Virus record (IMG/VR): IMGVR_UViG_3300030117_000497
Coordinates: 1-37,782 of that record
Reading direction: 5' to 3' (one strand)
DNA from: a virus
Length of the DNA stretch: 37,782 nt
Shown: one piece after another, positions 1-7,512 of the stretch
How positions within the stretch are numbered: the stretch's first letter is position 1
Layout: every line of letters begins with the position of its first letter
Program-made: the position numbers and the translations under genes
Notes under the pieces: model-generated
What the model saw: the letters and a program-made list of their open reading frames with translations, nothing else
The model's database searches: none
Told to the model about the DNA's origin: nothing

Positions 1-567
1 GGTACGCTAGTCGGGCAGATAGCTCACGGCCAGCAGCTTACTATGGATCACCATTGTGAAGAGCTAAAAGACTTTAATTGGATAATTCAGGGCTTGGCAA
101 TGGATTACGTCAAACAGTTTTGCGCTCAGTCTGGTAACCCATTGAAAGGCAAAAGAGAAGTATTAACCGATGAGTTGTGGTCGGTGCATTCTTATGCTGG
201 TGATTATAATCCCATACACGATCATGGTACTAAAACTATTATGGGAGTCTCCTGCACAACCTGGACAAAAGTACCCCAACAAATACTAGATCAGCCCACA
301 GCAGGAAGCCCAGAATACAGCCTGTATAACTCCAGTGGTAATGCCGATGGGTGTCTGGCATTTAGCTATGGTCGCAATAGTTTATTAGATACAGAACGGT
401 TAGCTCCCCCACAAAGTTTTATAATCAAGCCAGAAGTCGGAAAGTTTTTAATGTTTCCTAGCTGGTTGACGCATATGGTTTATCCCTTCGAGGGCGAAGG
501 TGAACGGCGTACTGTCGCTGCAAATTTAAATGTTTGGAAGGTAGAAGATGATGGAACAAGGCACTGA
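1..567 (+). CDS. 2OG-Fe(II) oxygenase-like protein, 5' end cut by window
   Basis: Probable 2-oxoglutarate/Fe(II)-dependent dioxygenase of the kind often found in marine phages (TIGR02466-like double-stranded beta helix). Counting from the first in-window ATG at 43, the sequence shows H59-D60-H61 in NPIHDHGTKTIMG, H144 in FPSWLTHMVYPF and R155/R156 shortly after. This is the usual HxH/D...H...R arrangement for iron and 2-oxoglutarate binding. The frame is open from base 1 to ATG 43 and the encoded residues (GTLVGQIAHGQQLT) look like genuine family sequence, so the gene most likely begins upstream of the window. It overlaps the next gene by 20 nt. The substrate is unknown; it might hydroxylate a virion or host protein. 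Family assignment is fairly good, function is inference. Confidence 0.72.
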   Translation, partial: GTLVGQIAHGQQLTMDHHCEELKDFNWIIQGLAMDYVKQFCAQSGNPLKGKREVLTDELWSVHSYAGDYNPIHDHGTKTIMGVSCTTWTKVPQQILDQPTAGSPEYSLYNSSGNADGCLAFSYGRNSLLDTERLAPPQSFIIKPEVGKFLMFPSWLTHMVYPFEGEGERRTVAANLNVWKVEDDGTRH

Positions 568-781
568 AGAAATTGTAGACACAGAAGTTTTAGAGCAAAC
601 TGAGGTTACTCAACTACCTCCTAATCCTGAGATGTTAACCGCTCGTATGGACGATCTAAGAGAACAAATTGCTCAAATAACGCAGATTATTAATTCTAAT
701 CAAAAACAACTCGATACACACATGGCAGCGTTTAATTGGTATGCGCAACAACTAGAAGCGGTTACTCCGGAGCAAGAATAA
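548..781 (+). CDS. Small coiled-coil hypothetical protein
   Basis: A 77-residue acidic protein with no recognised family. Residues about 30-70 are rich in Q, I, L and N in heptad-like spacing and could form a coiled coil. There is no signal peptide or membrane segment. It starts at tandem ATGs (548/551) preceded by the purine-rich ggaaggtaga, overlaps the oxygenase gene by 20 nt, and its stop codon overlaps the next start (taATG), which points to coupled translation. Function unknown. Confidence 0.6.
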   Translation: MMEQGTEEIVDTEVLEQTEVTQLPPNPEMLTARMDDLREQIAQITQIINSNQKQLDTHMAAFNWYAQQLEAVTPEQE

Positions 782-987
782 TGGCTGCAAAAAAATCTCA
801 ATCTAAAGTTTCAGATTCTCAGACGTTGAACGAGCTAAAAACGCATCAAAAAGAATGCACTTTAAGATACGAAAGGATAGAAGAACGGTTAAATGAAGGT
901 TCTGAAAAGTTTAAAAAACTAGAAATGATGATTTGGGGAGTGTATCCGTTTATGGTTGCGACTATAGTTGCAGCTAAGTTTCTATAG
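781..987 (+). CDS. Small XhlA-like coiled-coil/membrane protein
   Basis: A 68-residue protein with a basic N-terminus, a charged helix (residues about 20-48, ERIEERLNEGSEKFKKLE) and one C-terminal hydrophobic segment (about 50-66, WGVYPFMVATIVAAKF). This helix-plus-C-terminal-anchor layout resembles XhlA/haemolysin-type phage lysis accessory proteins, so a holin-associated role is possible. The start at 781 is preferred because it shares bases with the previous stop (TAATG); a longer reading from 736 would run through the upstream gene out of frame. Function is inference from architecture only. Confidence 0.6.
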   Translation: MAAKKSQSKVSDSQTLNELKTHQKECTLRYERIEERLNEGSEKFKKLEMMIWGVYPFMVATIVAAKFL

Positions 988-996
988 TTGTGAGCT

Positions 997-2886
997 ATGC
1001 CCTTACAAAAGTTTTTATTCAACCCAGGAATCAACAAAGAAGGAACCGCTTATACAGCTGAGGGAGGCTGGTTTGACGGTAATTTAGTTCGATTTCGTAA
1101 AGGACTACCAGAAAAGATAGGCGGGTGGGCTAAAAACTCTCTTAATGCTTATTTAGGAACGGGTCGTAAACTTCACGCGTGGGTTAATCTTCAAGGCACA
1201 AAATTTTTAGGTATCGGAACCCGTGTAAAACTATACATTCAAGAAGGTGATGCGTTTTATGACATAACACCTCTTCGTTCAACTACAAGCGCAGGGGATG
1301 TTACTTTTTCAGCGACTAACGGTTCTTCTACCATTACAGCAACAGACACGAACCACGGAGCAGTGGCGGGAGATTTCGTTACATTTAGCGGAGCAAGTTC
1401 ACTAGGCGGTAATATAGGAGGTTCTGATCTTAATCAAGAATATGAAATAGCTACTATAACTAGTGCTAACGCCTACACTTTTACAGCTAAAGACACCACT
1501 GGTGCAACGCTTACTGCTAATGCCAGCGACAGCGGCAACGGAGGCAGTAGCGTAGTTGGAGCTTATCAAATTAATATTGGACTTGATACTTATGTTCAAG
1601 GTTCTGGTTGGGGATCTGGTACTTGGGGCGGGGGTACGTTTGGTTCTGTTAGCGCATTAAGTGCTTCTAGTCAATTAAGGTTGTGGTCGATTGATAATTT
1701 TGGTGAAGATATGCTTTCTTGCGCAAGAGCGGGGAATATTTTCTTTTGGGATAATACAGATACCGTTTCAGTTAGAGCTAAAGCATTAGAAGATCTTTCT
1801 GGGGTTAATTTACCGCCGACCGTAGGGCTTCAAGTACTTGTGTCAGATATAGACAGACACGCTATTGTATTAGGAGCAGACCCTATTAATACTGACGGGA
1901 CTGCACGCACGAGCGTTATAGACCCGTTACTTATTGCTTTTTGTGACCAAGAAAATATATTGGAATGGGAACCTAAAAGTACTAATACCGCAGGATCTTT
2001 AAGACTTTCTTCAGGATCTCAAATCATAGGCGGCATAAGAGCACGTCAAGAAGTGCTTATTTGGACAGACACTTCGTTATACAGTTTACAATTTATTGGC
2101 CCTCCGCTGACTTTTGGACTAAATCTAATTAACGAAGGTGTGGGATTGATCGGGCCTAACGCAGCTGTTAATTCTCCTGCTGGTATTTTTTGGATGGATC
2201 GTAAAGGTTTTTATGTATATAACGGTTCTGTACAAAATATACCTTGTTCAGTACATAGCTATGTGTTTGACGATATTAACGAAGAACAAAACTTCCAGTT
2301 CTTTGGATTTTTAAACCGACAATTTAACGAAGTAGGTTGGTTTTACAGCTCTAGTGATTCTAACTTACCTAATCGTTATGCTGTTTTTAATTATGTGGAT
2401 AATGTTTGGTCTATAGGACAATTAGATAGGACAGCATGGATCGATGAAGGAATAGAAAATAATCCTAGAGCCGCCGGTGAAGCAAACAGTAACTACTATA
2501 TTTACGACCATGAAACTGGTAACGACGCAGACGGTTCTCCGATGACTAACGTATATATTGAGTCAGGAGACTTCGATATAGGAGAAGGAGAAGAGTTTCA
2601 GTTTATACGGCGTATGATACCAGACGTTAAATTTACAGGGACTGGTGGTTCTGGACAACAAATAAATACAGTGTTAAAGACCCGTAATTATCCTGGTGAT
2701 TCTTTAGCAACAGATAGTACAAGCGCATTTACAGCAACTACTACGAAAATAGATATGCGAGCACGTGCAAGACAAGCCGTAGTTCGTTTTGAATCTGATG
2801 ACGATGCTGCTGAAGGTGTGCAACTAGGAGTAGGCTTTAGAGTCGGTGGTACTCGTTTAGATCTTCGTCCTAACGGTAGAAGATGA
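997..2886 (+). CDS. P22 gp10-like packaged-DNA stabilisation / tail protein
   Basis: A 629-residue virion protein. The N-terminus (FNPGINKEGTAYTAEGGWFD, then VRFRKGLPEKIGGW) is the hallmark opening of P22 gp10-type head-completion/tail-stabilisation proteins of podoviruses, which plug the portal after packaging. Residues about 105-190 look like an inserted beta-sandwich of the kind seen in virion proteins (GSSTITATDTNHGAVAGDFV, then YTFTAKD). The rest is beta-rich with WxxxSLYSLQF- and GFYVYNGS-like segments typical of the family's propeller-like body. It starts 9 nt after the previous stop and overlaps the next gene by 4 nt (ATGA). The family call is by recognition; role in the head-tail connector is inferred from it. 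Confidence 0.7.
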   Translation: MPLQKFLFNPGINKEGTAYTAEGGWFDGNLVRFRKGLPEKIGGWAKNSLNAYLGTGRKLHAWVNLQGTKFLGIGTRVKLYIQEGDAFYDITPLRSTTSAGDVTFSATNGSSTITATDTNHGAVAGDFVTFSGASSLGGNIGGSDLNQEYEIATITSANAYTFTAKDTTGATLTANASDSGNGGSSVVGAYQINIGLDTYVQGSGWGSGTWGGGTFGSVSALSASSQLRLWSIDNFGEDMLSCARAGNIFFWDNTDTVSVRAKALEDLSGVNLPPTVGLQVLVSDIDRHAIVLGADPINTDGTARTSVIDPLLIAFCDQENILEWEPKSTNTAGSLRLSSGSQIIGGIRARQEVLIWTDTSLYSLQFIGPPLTFGLNLINEGVGLIGPNAAVNSPAGIFWMDRKGFYVYNGSVQNIPCSVHSYVFDDINEEQNFQFFGFLNRQFNEVGWFYSSSDSNLPNRYAVFNYVDNVWSIGQLDRTAWIDEGIENNPRAAGEANSNYYIYDHETGNDADGSPMTNVYIESGDFDIGEGEEFQFIRRMIPDVKFTGTGGSGQQINTVLKTRNYPGDSLATDSTSAFTATTTKIDMRARARQAVVRFESDDDAAEGVQLGVGFRVGGTRLDLRPNGRR

Positions 2887-3221
2887 GCAAGATACTACAA
2901 GGGCGTTTGCCTCTAGTTTCTCCGTATGTTCAGCAGTTCGTTGATGTAAATACGTTCAATAGATTCGTTCGTATATTAGAACTTAGTTTAGATGCGGTTG
3001 ATTTTGACGCAACACCTCAATACACCGCCGAAGAAATAGATGAGTTACAGTTTCCAACAGGAGAAGTAATTTGGAACTTAACAGAGGAAGTTCTTCAAGT
3101 TTGGTTAGGTACTCGTTGGGAATACCTTTCTACACCAGAAACTTCAGGGTTAAGCGCAACTGCTACATTAGGAACCATACAGGTAATTGCAAGCGGTAAT
3201 ATAACGGTGGAGATTAACTAA
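2883..3221 (+). CDS. Hypothetical virion-associated protein
   Basis: A 112-residue acidic protein with no recognised domain. The first 60 residues are helical (VQQFVDVNTFNRFVRILELS); the C-terminal 25 residues are S/T/G/A-rich and beta-prone. It is coupled to the gp10-like gene upstream (ATGA) and to the endolysin gene downstream (TAATG). Position between a head-tail gene and the lysis cassette suggests a small structural protein, but nothing in the sequence proves this. Confidence 0.6.
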   Translation: MSKILQGRLPLVSPYVQQFVDVNTFNRFVRILELSLDAVDFDATPQYTAEEIDELQFPTGEVIWNLTEEVLQVWLGTRWEYLSTPETSGLSATATLGTIQVIASGNITVEIN

Positions 3222-3676
3222 TGAGTGAGAAGTTAAGCGAGCATTTTACACTAGGTGAGTGCTGTAGAAGTGAAACAGCACAGCGGCATGGTATAGATAA
3301 TACCGCTACTGGTGAGGAGCTAGAAAACTTAAAACGTGTTCTGGAGAATGTAATAGAACCAGTTAGAGTACATTACGGAATACCGTTTACTCTTAATAGC
3401 GGGTATCGATGTCAAGAATTAAACGCCGCAATAGGCTCGAGTTCTAACAGTCAGCACTGTAAAGGACAAGCAATAGATTTCGAGATTCCAGGGGTACATA
3501 ACGATAAAGTAGCTCGATGGATAATAGATAATTTAGATTATGACCAGTTGATCCTTGAGTTTTATGATGGAGTAGACCCTAACAGTGGTTGGATTCATGT
3601 TTCTTATGTGTCTGTTGGAGAAAATAGAAACCAAGCTCTGGTTTATCATGGCAAGCAATACACGCCATTTGAATGA
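3221..3676 (+). CDS. Endolysin, M15-family peptidase (D-Ala-D-Ala carboxypeptidase-like)
   Basis: Peptidoglycan-cleaving endolysin of the peptidase M15 (M15A/VanY-like) zinc family, 151 residues, about the usual length for a single-domain phage M15 enzyme. The zinc ligands are visible: H79 and D86 in SSNSQHCKGQAIDFE and H126 in SGWIHVSY. LNSGYRCQELNAAIG (about 58-72) is the conserved substrate-groove segment. No signal peptide is seen, so a holin would be needed for access to the wall. It opens the lysis cassette and overlaps the following secreted-peptide gene by 4 nt. Confidence 0.88.
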   Translation: MSEKLSEHFTLGECCRSETAQRHGIDNTATGEELENLKRVLENVIEPVRVHYGIPFTLNSGYRCQELNAAIGSSSNSQHCKGQAIDFEIPGVHNDKVARWIIDNLDYDQLILEFYDGVDPNSGWIHVSYVSVGENRNQALVYHGKQYTPFE

Positions 3677-3900
3677 AAGGCACAATACTAGCCTTTATGT
3701 TAATTACCGTTATTGAGGGAAACGTAGCGCAAGGTTCAGATCAAATGTTGTTTAGAGATATTCATAGATGCCAGCAGTTTGCATATTGGATAGAACACAA
3801 TTGCAGAGATACCCGTTGTAGAGGTGGTATTAAACAGCATAATATAACCGCTTACTGCAAACCAGTGATAACAGCAGCCAACCAAAAATTTTGGGATTGA
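3673..3900 (+). CDS. Small secreted cysteine-containing protein
   Basis: A 75-residue protein with a short hydrophobic N-terminus (MKGTILAFMLITVIEGNVAQ) that could be a signal peptide, followed by a domain with four cysteines (HRCQQF, HNCRDTRCRGG, AYCKP) that could form disulfides in the periplasm. It lies inside the lysis cassette, coupled to the endolysin (ATGA overlap). It may be a lysis regulator or periplasmic exclusion factor; no family is recognised. Confidence 0.6.
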   Translation: MKGTILAFMLITVIEGNVAQGSDQMLFRDIHRCQQFAYWIEHNCRDTRCRGGIKQHNITAYCKPVITAANQKFWD

Positions 3901-3902
3901 CT

Positions 3903-4223
3903 ATGGTTAAAAAATTACAAGAAAATTCTGTTTGGGCTAAATACGATATAGACCAAGACGGAACAGTTTCAGATGAAGAGCTAGAACGAGCGACACAGAT
4001 GATTGAGTTAGACTTAAGAGAAGAGAAACAAGACTCTCAACGCAGAATAGCGTGGGTAGCTATGTCTTCAATGGTGTTATATTCACTATTGCCTCTATTT
4101 CCTTTTGTGCCAGAAGAACGCCTCGCAACTTTGTCTTCTCTAAGCGATATGTTGTTCCTTAGTCAAGCGTCTATTATAGGTTTGTATTTCGGCGCGACAG
4201 CCTATATGTCACGTAAACCGTAG
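3903..4223 (+). CDS. Holin-like membrane protein with EF-hand loop
   Basis: A 106-residue protein. Residues 15-26 (DIDQDGTVSDEE) form a canonical 12-residue EF-hand calcium loop, with D at 1, 3 and 5, G at 6 and E at 12. A charged helix follows, then two hydrophobic segments at about 50-71 and 84-103 separated by a short acidic turn, ending in a basic tail (SRKP). Two membrane helices with charged ends and a place in the lysis cassette suggest a holin or holin regulator. ATG 3903 is preferred over an in-frame TTG at 3891 because it is the first ATG. Calcium binding is inferred from the motif. Confidence 0.68.
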   Translation: MVKKLQENSVWAKYDIDQDGTVSDEELERATQMIELDLREEKQDSQRRIAWVAMSSMVLYSLLPLFPFVPEERLATLSSLSDMLFLSQASIIGLYFGATAYMSRKP

Positions 4224-4232
4224 GGGTTTACT

Positions 4233-4697
4233 ATGATTATTGAATCAGTCGCCGCTGCCGGTGCGATACTATCGACCATCTCAACGGCCATAAATAAATT
4301 AAACGAGGTCGGTGATGGAGCTGCGAAAGCAGTTGAGCTGATGCAAGGGTTTTCCGATGCGCTAGATTCTTTTGAGCGCGAAAAGAAAGATTCGGTTATT
4401 AATAACCTTAGTTCACAGGAGCTTTTAAAATTAGAATCAATAAAACACAGACGCGATCAGTGGGAGAAATCACTCCACGATATGCTCGTAATTCACGATC
4501 CGGCATTGTTACAACGATGGGATGAAGCTAAGGCTAGGCAGAAAGCTAACCACAAACGGCAGATGGAAGCAATCAAGGCGAGAGCTGCTGCTAGAAAGAA
4601 GATGATCCATCAGATATGGGTCATAATGGGTGTTACGGCTATAGGGTTACTTTGTGCATTTATATTAATTGGAGGGGTTATACTAATCTTTAAATGA
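4233..4697 (+). CDS. Membrane-anchored coiled-coil protein in lysis cassette
   Basis: A 154-residue protein. The N-terminal 25 residues are mildly hydrophobic, the centre (about 40-120) is a highly charged helix with many K, R, E and Q, and residues about 125-153 form a strong C-terminal membrane segment (IWVIMGVTAIGLLCAFILIG) ending in FK. This looks like a tail-anchored membrane protein. It sits between the EF-hand protein and the spanins, overlapping the i-spanin start by 4 nt. It could be an antiholin or a second holin component; no family is recognised. Confidence 0.62.
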   Translation: MIIESVAAAGAILSTISTAINKLNEVGDGAAKAVELMQGFSDALDSFEREKKDSVINNLSSQELLKLESIKHRRDQWEKSLHDMLVIHDPALLQRWDEAKARQKANHKRQMEAIKARAAARKKMIHQIWVIMGVTAIGLLCAFILIGGVILIFK

Positions 4698-5137
4698 TGG
4701 GTTTTAAATTAAGTGCAGGACTAGGGTTGGCTTTATTACTTTTAGCAGGGTCGTTTAAGCTGTATTATGACAAGTCTCAGGCTGAGATTGATGCGTTTCA
4801 TATAAGGTTAGAACAGTCAATCCAGAACCAAAAAACCCTAGAACGCACTATAGAAACTCAAAACGAAAACCTTAAAGAAACTATTAGAAACCAAGAACTT
4901 ATGGTTGCTCAAATAGAAAAGCTAACCGATGAAAACCAGCAAGCACAGGCTGAGGTTGAAACCATTAGAAAAAAGTTCGCGAAGCACGATCTCAATGTGC
5001 TTTCTTTGAGAAAACCTGGATTGATCGAGAATATAGTGAACCGAGGCACGCGAGCCGTCGGAGCGGAATTTGAAAAACTTACTAACCCGTACCAGTTTAA
5101 TGAAAGCTCTAATAGTATTAGTATTGCTCCTAATTAG
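4694..5137 (+). CDS. Rz: i-spanin (Rz-like inner-membrane spanin)
   Basis: A 147-residue inner-membrane spanin subunit: one N-terminal membrane helix (about 6-24, LSAGLGLALLLLAGSFKLYY) followed by a long periplasmic coiled coil rich in Q, E, N and K (about 30-95). This is the classic Rz layout. Together with the o-spanin it would bridge and fuse inner and outer membranes in the last step of lysis of a Gram-negative host. The o-spanin start lies inside its 3' end in another frame, as in lambda-type Rz/Rz1 pairs. Assignment rests on architecture and context, since spanins diverge too far for sequence identity. Confidence 0.78.
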   Translation: MMGFKLSAGLGLALLLLAGSFKLYYDKSQAEIDAFHIRLEQSIQNQKTLERTIETQNENLKETIRNQELMVAQIEKLTDENQQAQAEVETIRKKFAKHDLNVLSLRKPGLIENIVNRGTRAVGAEFEKLTNPYQFNESSNSISIAPN

Positions 5138-5489
5138 TGGTTGTTCATGGTTCGGGGACTCAAAACCCTCGATACCTGAAGTCCAACCAGTAGAGGTTGT
5201 AACGGTTGTAAAAGATGCTCCTATGTATCATCCTCCGTTACCAAACGCAGTAACTTTTCTTCCCGTAGAATGGAAGATATTAACTCCTGAAACGATGGAG
5301 GAGTATTTAGAAGATTTAGAAGAAGGGAACGCTCCTGCAAACGCTTGGCACTCTCTTACTTCTAAGGGTTATGAGAACTTATCAGGTAATATTGCGGATA
5401 TAAAACGCTATATCCGTCAGATGCTTTCAATAGTAAAATATTACCGAGAGTTTGACGAAGAACAGCAAGAGGAGCAAGAAACAGAGTAA
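5100..5489 (+). CDS. Rz1: o-spanin (Rz1-like outer-membrane lipoprotein)
   Basis: A 129-residue lipoprotein. MKALIVLVLLLISGC carries a clear signal-peptidase-II lipobox (LISG-C15), so the mature protein would be lipidated at C15 and sorted to the outer membrane. A proline-containing stretch follows (SIPEVQ, MYHPPLPNAV), typical of Rz1 partners, then an acidic tail. The first 38 nt overlap the i-spanin gene in another frame. ATG 5100 is chosen because it places the signal peptide at the N-terminus; an upstream TTG (5070) would add ten residues in front. The stop overlaps the next ATG (TAATG). It is longer than lambda Rz1. Confidence 0.8.
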   Translation: MKALIVLVLLLISGCSWFGDSKPSIPEVQPVEVVTVVKDAPMYHPPLPNAVTFLPVEWKILTPETMEEYLEDLEEGNAPANAWHSLTSKGYENLSGNIADIKRYIRQMLSIVKYYREFDEEQQEEQETE

Positions 5490-6298
5490 TGGCTTCTATA
5501 TACAGTGATGAAATGAAAGAGAAGATTCTTGCGGATTTCTCTAGTAAAAACCCTAAAGTCTCTGCGTCTATTATAGAACGCTTCGGAGAAAACCCTCGTA
5601 GTAAAGGTCTTGGTTCGCTAACCGTAGAACAGTATCGTGATGCAGTAGATGCCCCTCTTTATATGGTAAATGGTGGTCAATCTTCTTTGTACCGAGCTCC
5701 CCCAGGAACTGCTAATGAGGGCGGTGCTTTCATGGATTGGCTTGGAGAACAAGGCACAGATGGTATGAGTCTTTCCGGTATACTGGGTCTTCTTAAAAAT
5801 CTTTCCGCGTTATTTGAGGGTGATCCAAAAACTCCTAATAAAGCTCCTAGATACAAAGCACCTAAAACTGTTGATCTAAAAGGCATGGGCACTATAGGTA
5901 TGGCTTACGGCGGTAGGCCAGAACGATATGAAGGAGGGGGTCTTATTTTTGACGGATTGACCTCTGGCCTAGGAAGTCTGTTTAAATTTATACAACCTTT
6001 CATGCCTTTTCTTAATGAATTATTAATATCTAAATACATAGATAAAGACGATGAAGACGAAGACGAAGAAATGGCTGAAGGCATGAACGACGGAGGAACA
6101 GTCCTAAACCGTAAACTGTTTCTTGGCGGCGGTGAAGTAGACGGGATCGGTGGTGAACGAGATGACTTAGTACCGATATGGGCCAGTGATAAAGAATACG
6201 TTGTATCCGCTAACGGAGTACGACGAATGGGAGGGGGCAACCACGCACGTGGAATTGCAGCCCTTGATAAAATAAATAACGATGGAAGGCTTGTCTAA
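5489..6298 (+). CDS. Glycine-rich virion protein
   Basis: A 269-residue protein, probably structural. Features: helical N-terminus, a GGRPERYEGGG segment (about 143-153), a hydrophobic stretch (about 158-182, LGSLFKFIQPFMPFLNELLI), an acidic run of D and E (about 186-196), and a C-terminal module (about 211-265) with GGGEVDGIGGERDDLVPIWA followed by SDKEYVVSANGVRRMGGG. That last module recurs in phage virion and tail-associated proteins, where it reads roughly GxGTGTSDSIPAMLSDGEFV. Coupled to both neighbours by 1-nt overlaps. Exact role unknown; capsid-internal or adaptor protein is possible. Confidence 0.62.
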   Translation: MASIYSDEMKEKILADFSSKNPKVSASIIERFGENPRSKGLGSLTVEQYRDAVDAPLYMVNGGQSSLYRAPPGTANEGGAFMDWLGEQGTDGMSLSGILGLLKNLSALFEGDPKTPNKAPRYKAPKTVDLKGMGTIGMAYGGRPERYEGGGLIFDGLTSGLGSLFKFIQPFMPFLNELLISKYIDKDDEDEDEEMAEGMNDGGTVLNRKLFLGGGEVDGIGGERDDLVPIWASDKEYVVSANGVRRMGGGNHARGIAALDKINNDGRLV

Positions 6299-7512
6299 TG
6301 GCAGATCCAGCATATAGTTATCAGAGACCGGATGCTTATCTTTACAACCTGTTAGCCGGTACAGGAGGTCTCCTTCCAGGAGTTTCTGATTACTATAAAA
6401 GTCAATTTGAAAACTTAGGTGGACCAGATACAAGCCCGTTTACTTACACAGGCGAGCGTATTGCAGGATTCTCTCCTAGAGAACAATATGCAATGCAGCT
6501 TGCAGATCAGGGCGTAGGTGCGTACCAACCTTATTTCCAACGTGCTGCTGGATTAACCGAAGAAGCCCTCGCTACGCAAGGAGCAGGAGCTTCCGAAGCA
6601 GCAGCCGCGCTACGCCGCGCACAGGGTATGGGGGAGGACTATACCCGCTTAGGCTTAGATACGCTTAAAGAGGGCTATAGGCGCGGAGATAGGCTAACGG
6701 GAGAGTCGGCTAGAAGATTAAGAGATACGGCGGCGGCTGAATATGATCCGTCGACAGCCTATAAAAGCTATATGGATCCTTACGAGGATGAAGTAGTCCA
6801 ACAAGCAATGAAAGATATTCGTGAATCTGCTGCCCAAGGCGATATCGGTCGACGAGCCAGTGAGATTGGCTCAGGGGGCTTCGGAGGTTCTCGTTCTAGG
6901 TTAACACAAGCTGAGTCTGAACGAGCAAGAGACCGTGGTCTAATGGAAGCAGTGTCCGGTATTCGTTCTCAAGGTTATCAACGTGCTCAAGAACAAGGTA
7001 TGAGCGAGTTTGCTAGACGGCAACAGGCTCGACAAGATGCTGCTACAGGACTAGCTGGGTTAGGACAACAAAGATTTGGAATGGCTTCGGCTACAGGACA
7101 AGGTATCGGTGAAGGTGGCCAAGCTATGTACGGCATGGGTTTAGGTACAGGACAAGGATTACAAGCTATCGCTGACCAGTTAGGAGGAGCACAAACAGGT
7201 GCGGCAGGACAGTATCAAGGTTACGGCGCGGCGATGCCAGGATTAATAGCAGGCGATGTACAGTCTCAACTAGGTATCGGTGGTATGAACCGAGCTAGAA
7301 ACCAAGCTCTAATGGATCTCAACTACCAGAACTTCGTAGGCCAGTACAACTTACCAGCTCAGTTGTTCCAAGGTTACGGAAACTTCTTAACAGGTGCAGG
7401 GCCATTACTAGGTGGTACAGGATACTCTGGTCCAACACAACAGACTGGTGGAACTACTGCAACCTACTCAGCTAATCCGTACAATTACTATAACTTTGGT
7501 GGGCCAGGATAA
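6298..7512 (+). CDS. Gly/Gln/Ala-rich virion (possible ejection) protein
   Basis: A 404-residue low-complexity protein. Residues 1-70 carry a recognisable phage-virion opening (YKSQFENLGG, then FTYTGERIAGFSPREQYAMQ). Residues about 90-220 are R/E/A-rich and helical, and 220-400 are dominated by G, Q, A and Y with repeats such as GLGTGQGLQ. There is no membrane segment. It resembles internal virion or ejected proteins of podovirus-like marine phages, which are often encoded next to even larger partners as here. Overlaps both neighbours by 1 nt (TAATG). No enzymatic motif is visible. Confidence 0.6.
   Translation: MADPAYSYQRPDAYLYNLLAGTGGLLPGVSDYYKSQFENLGGPDTSPFTYTGERIAGFSPREQYAMQLADQGVGAYQPYFQRAAGLTEEALATQGAGASEAAAALRRAQGMGEDYTRLGLDTLKEGYRRGDRLTGESARRLRDTAAAEYDPSTAYKSYMDPYEDEVVQQAMKDIRESAAQGDIGRRASEIGSGGFGGSRSRLTQAESERARDRGLMEAVSGIRSQGYQRAQEQGMSEFARRQQARQDAATGLAGLGQQRFGMASATGQGIGEGGQAMYGMGLGTGQGLQAIADQLGGAQTGAAGQYQGYGAAMPGLIAGDVQSQLGIGGMNRARNQALMDLNYQNFVGQYNLPAQLFQGYGNFLTGAGPLLGGTGYSGPTQQTGGTTATYSANPYNYYNFGGPG

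Noticed and set aside
5905-6240. Minus-strand open frame of 111 codons opposite the glycine-rich virion gene
   Set aside because: Ser/Pro-rich translation of the opposite strand of Gly-rich DNA, without an RBS; a typical shadow.
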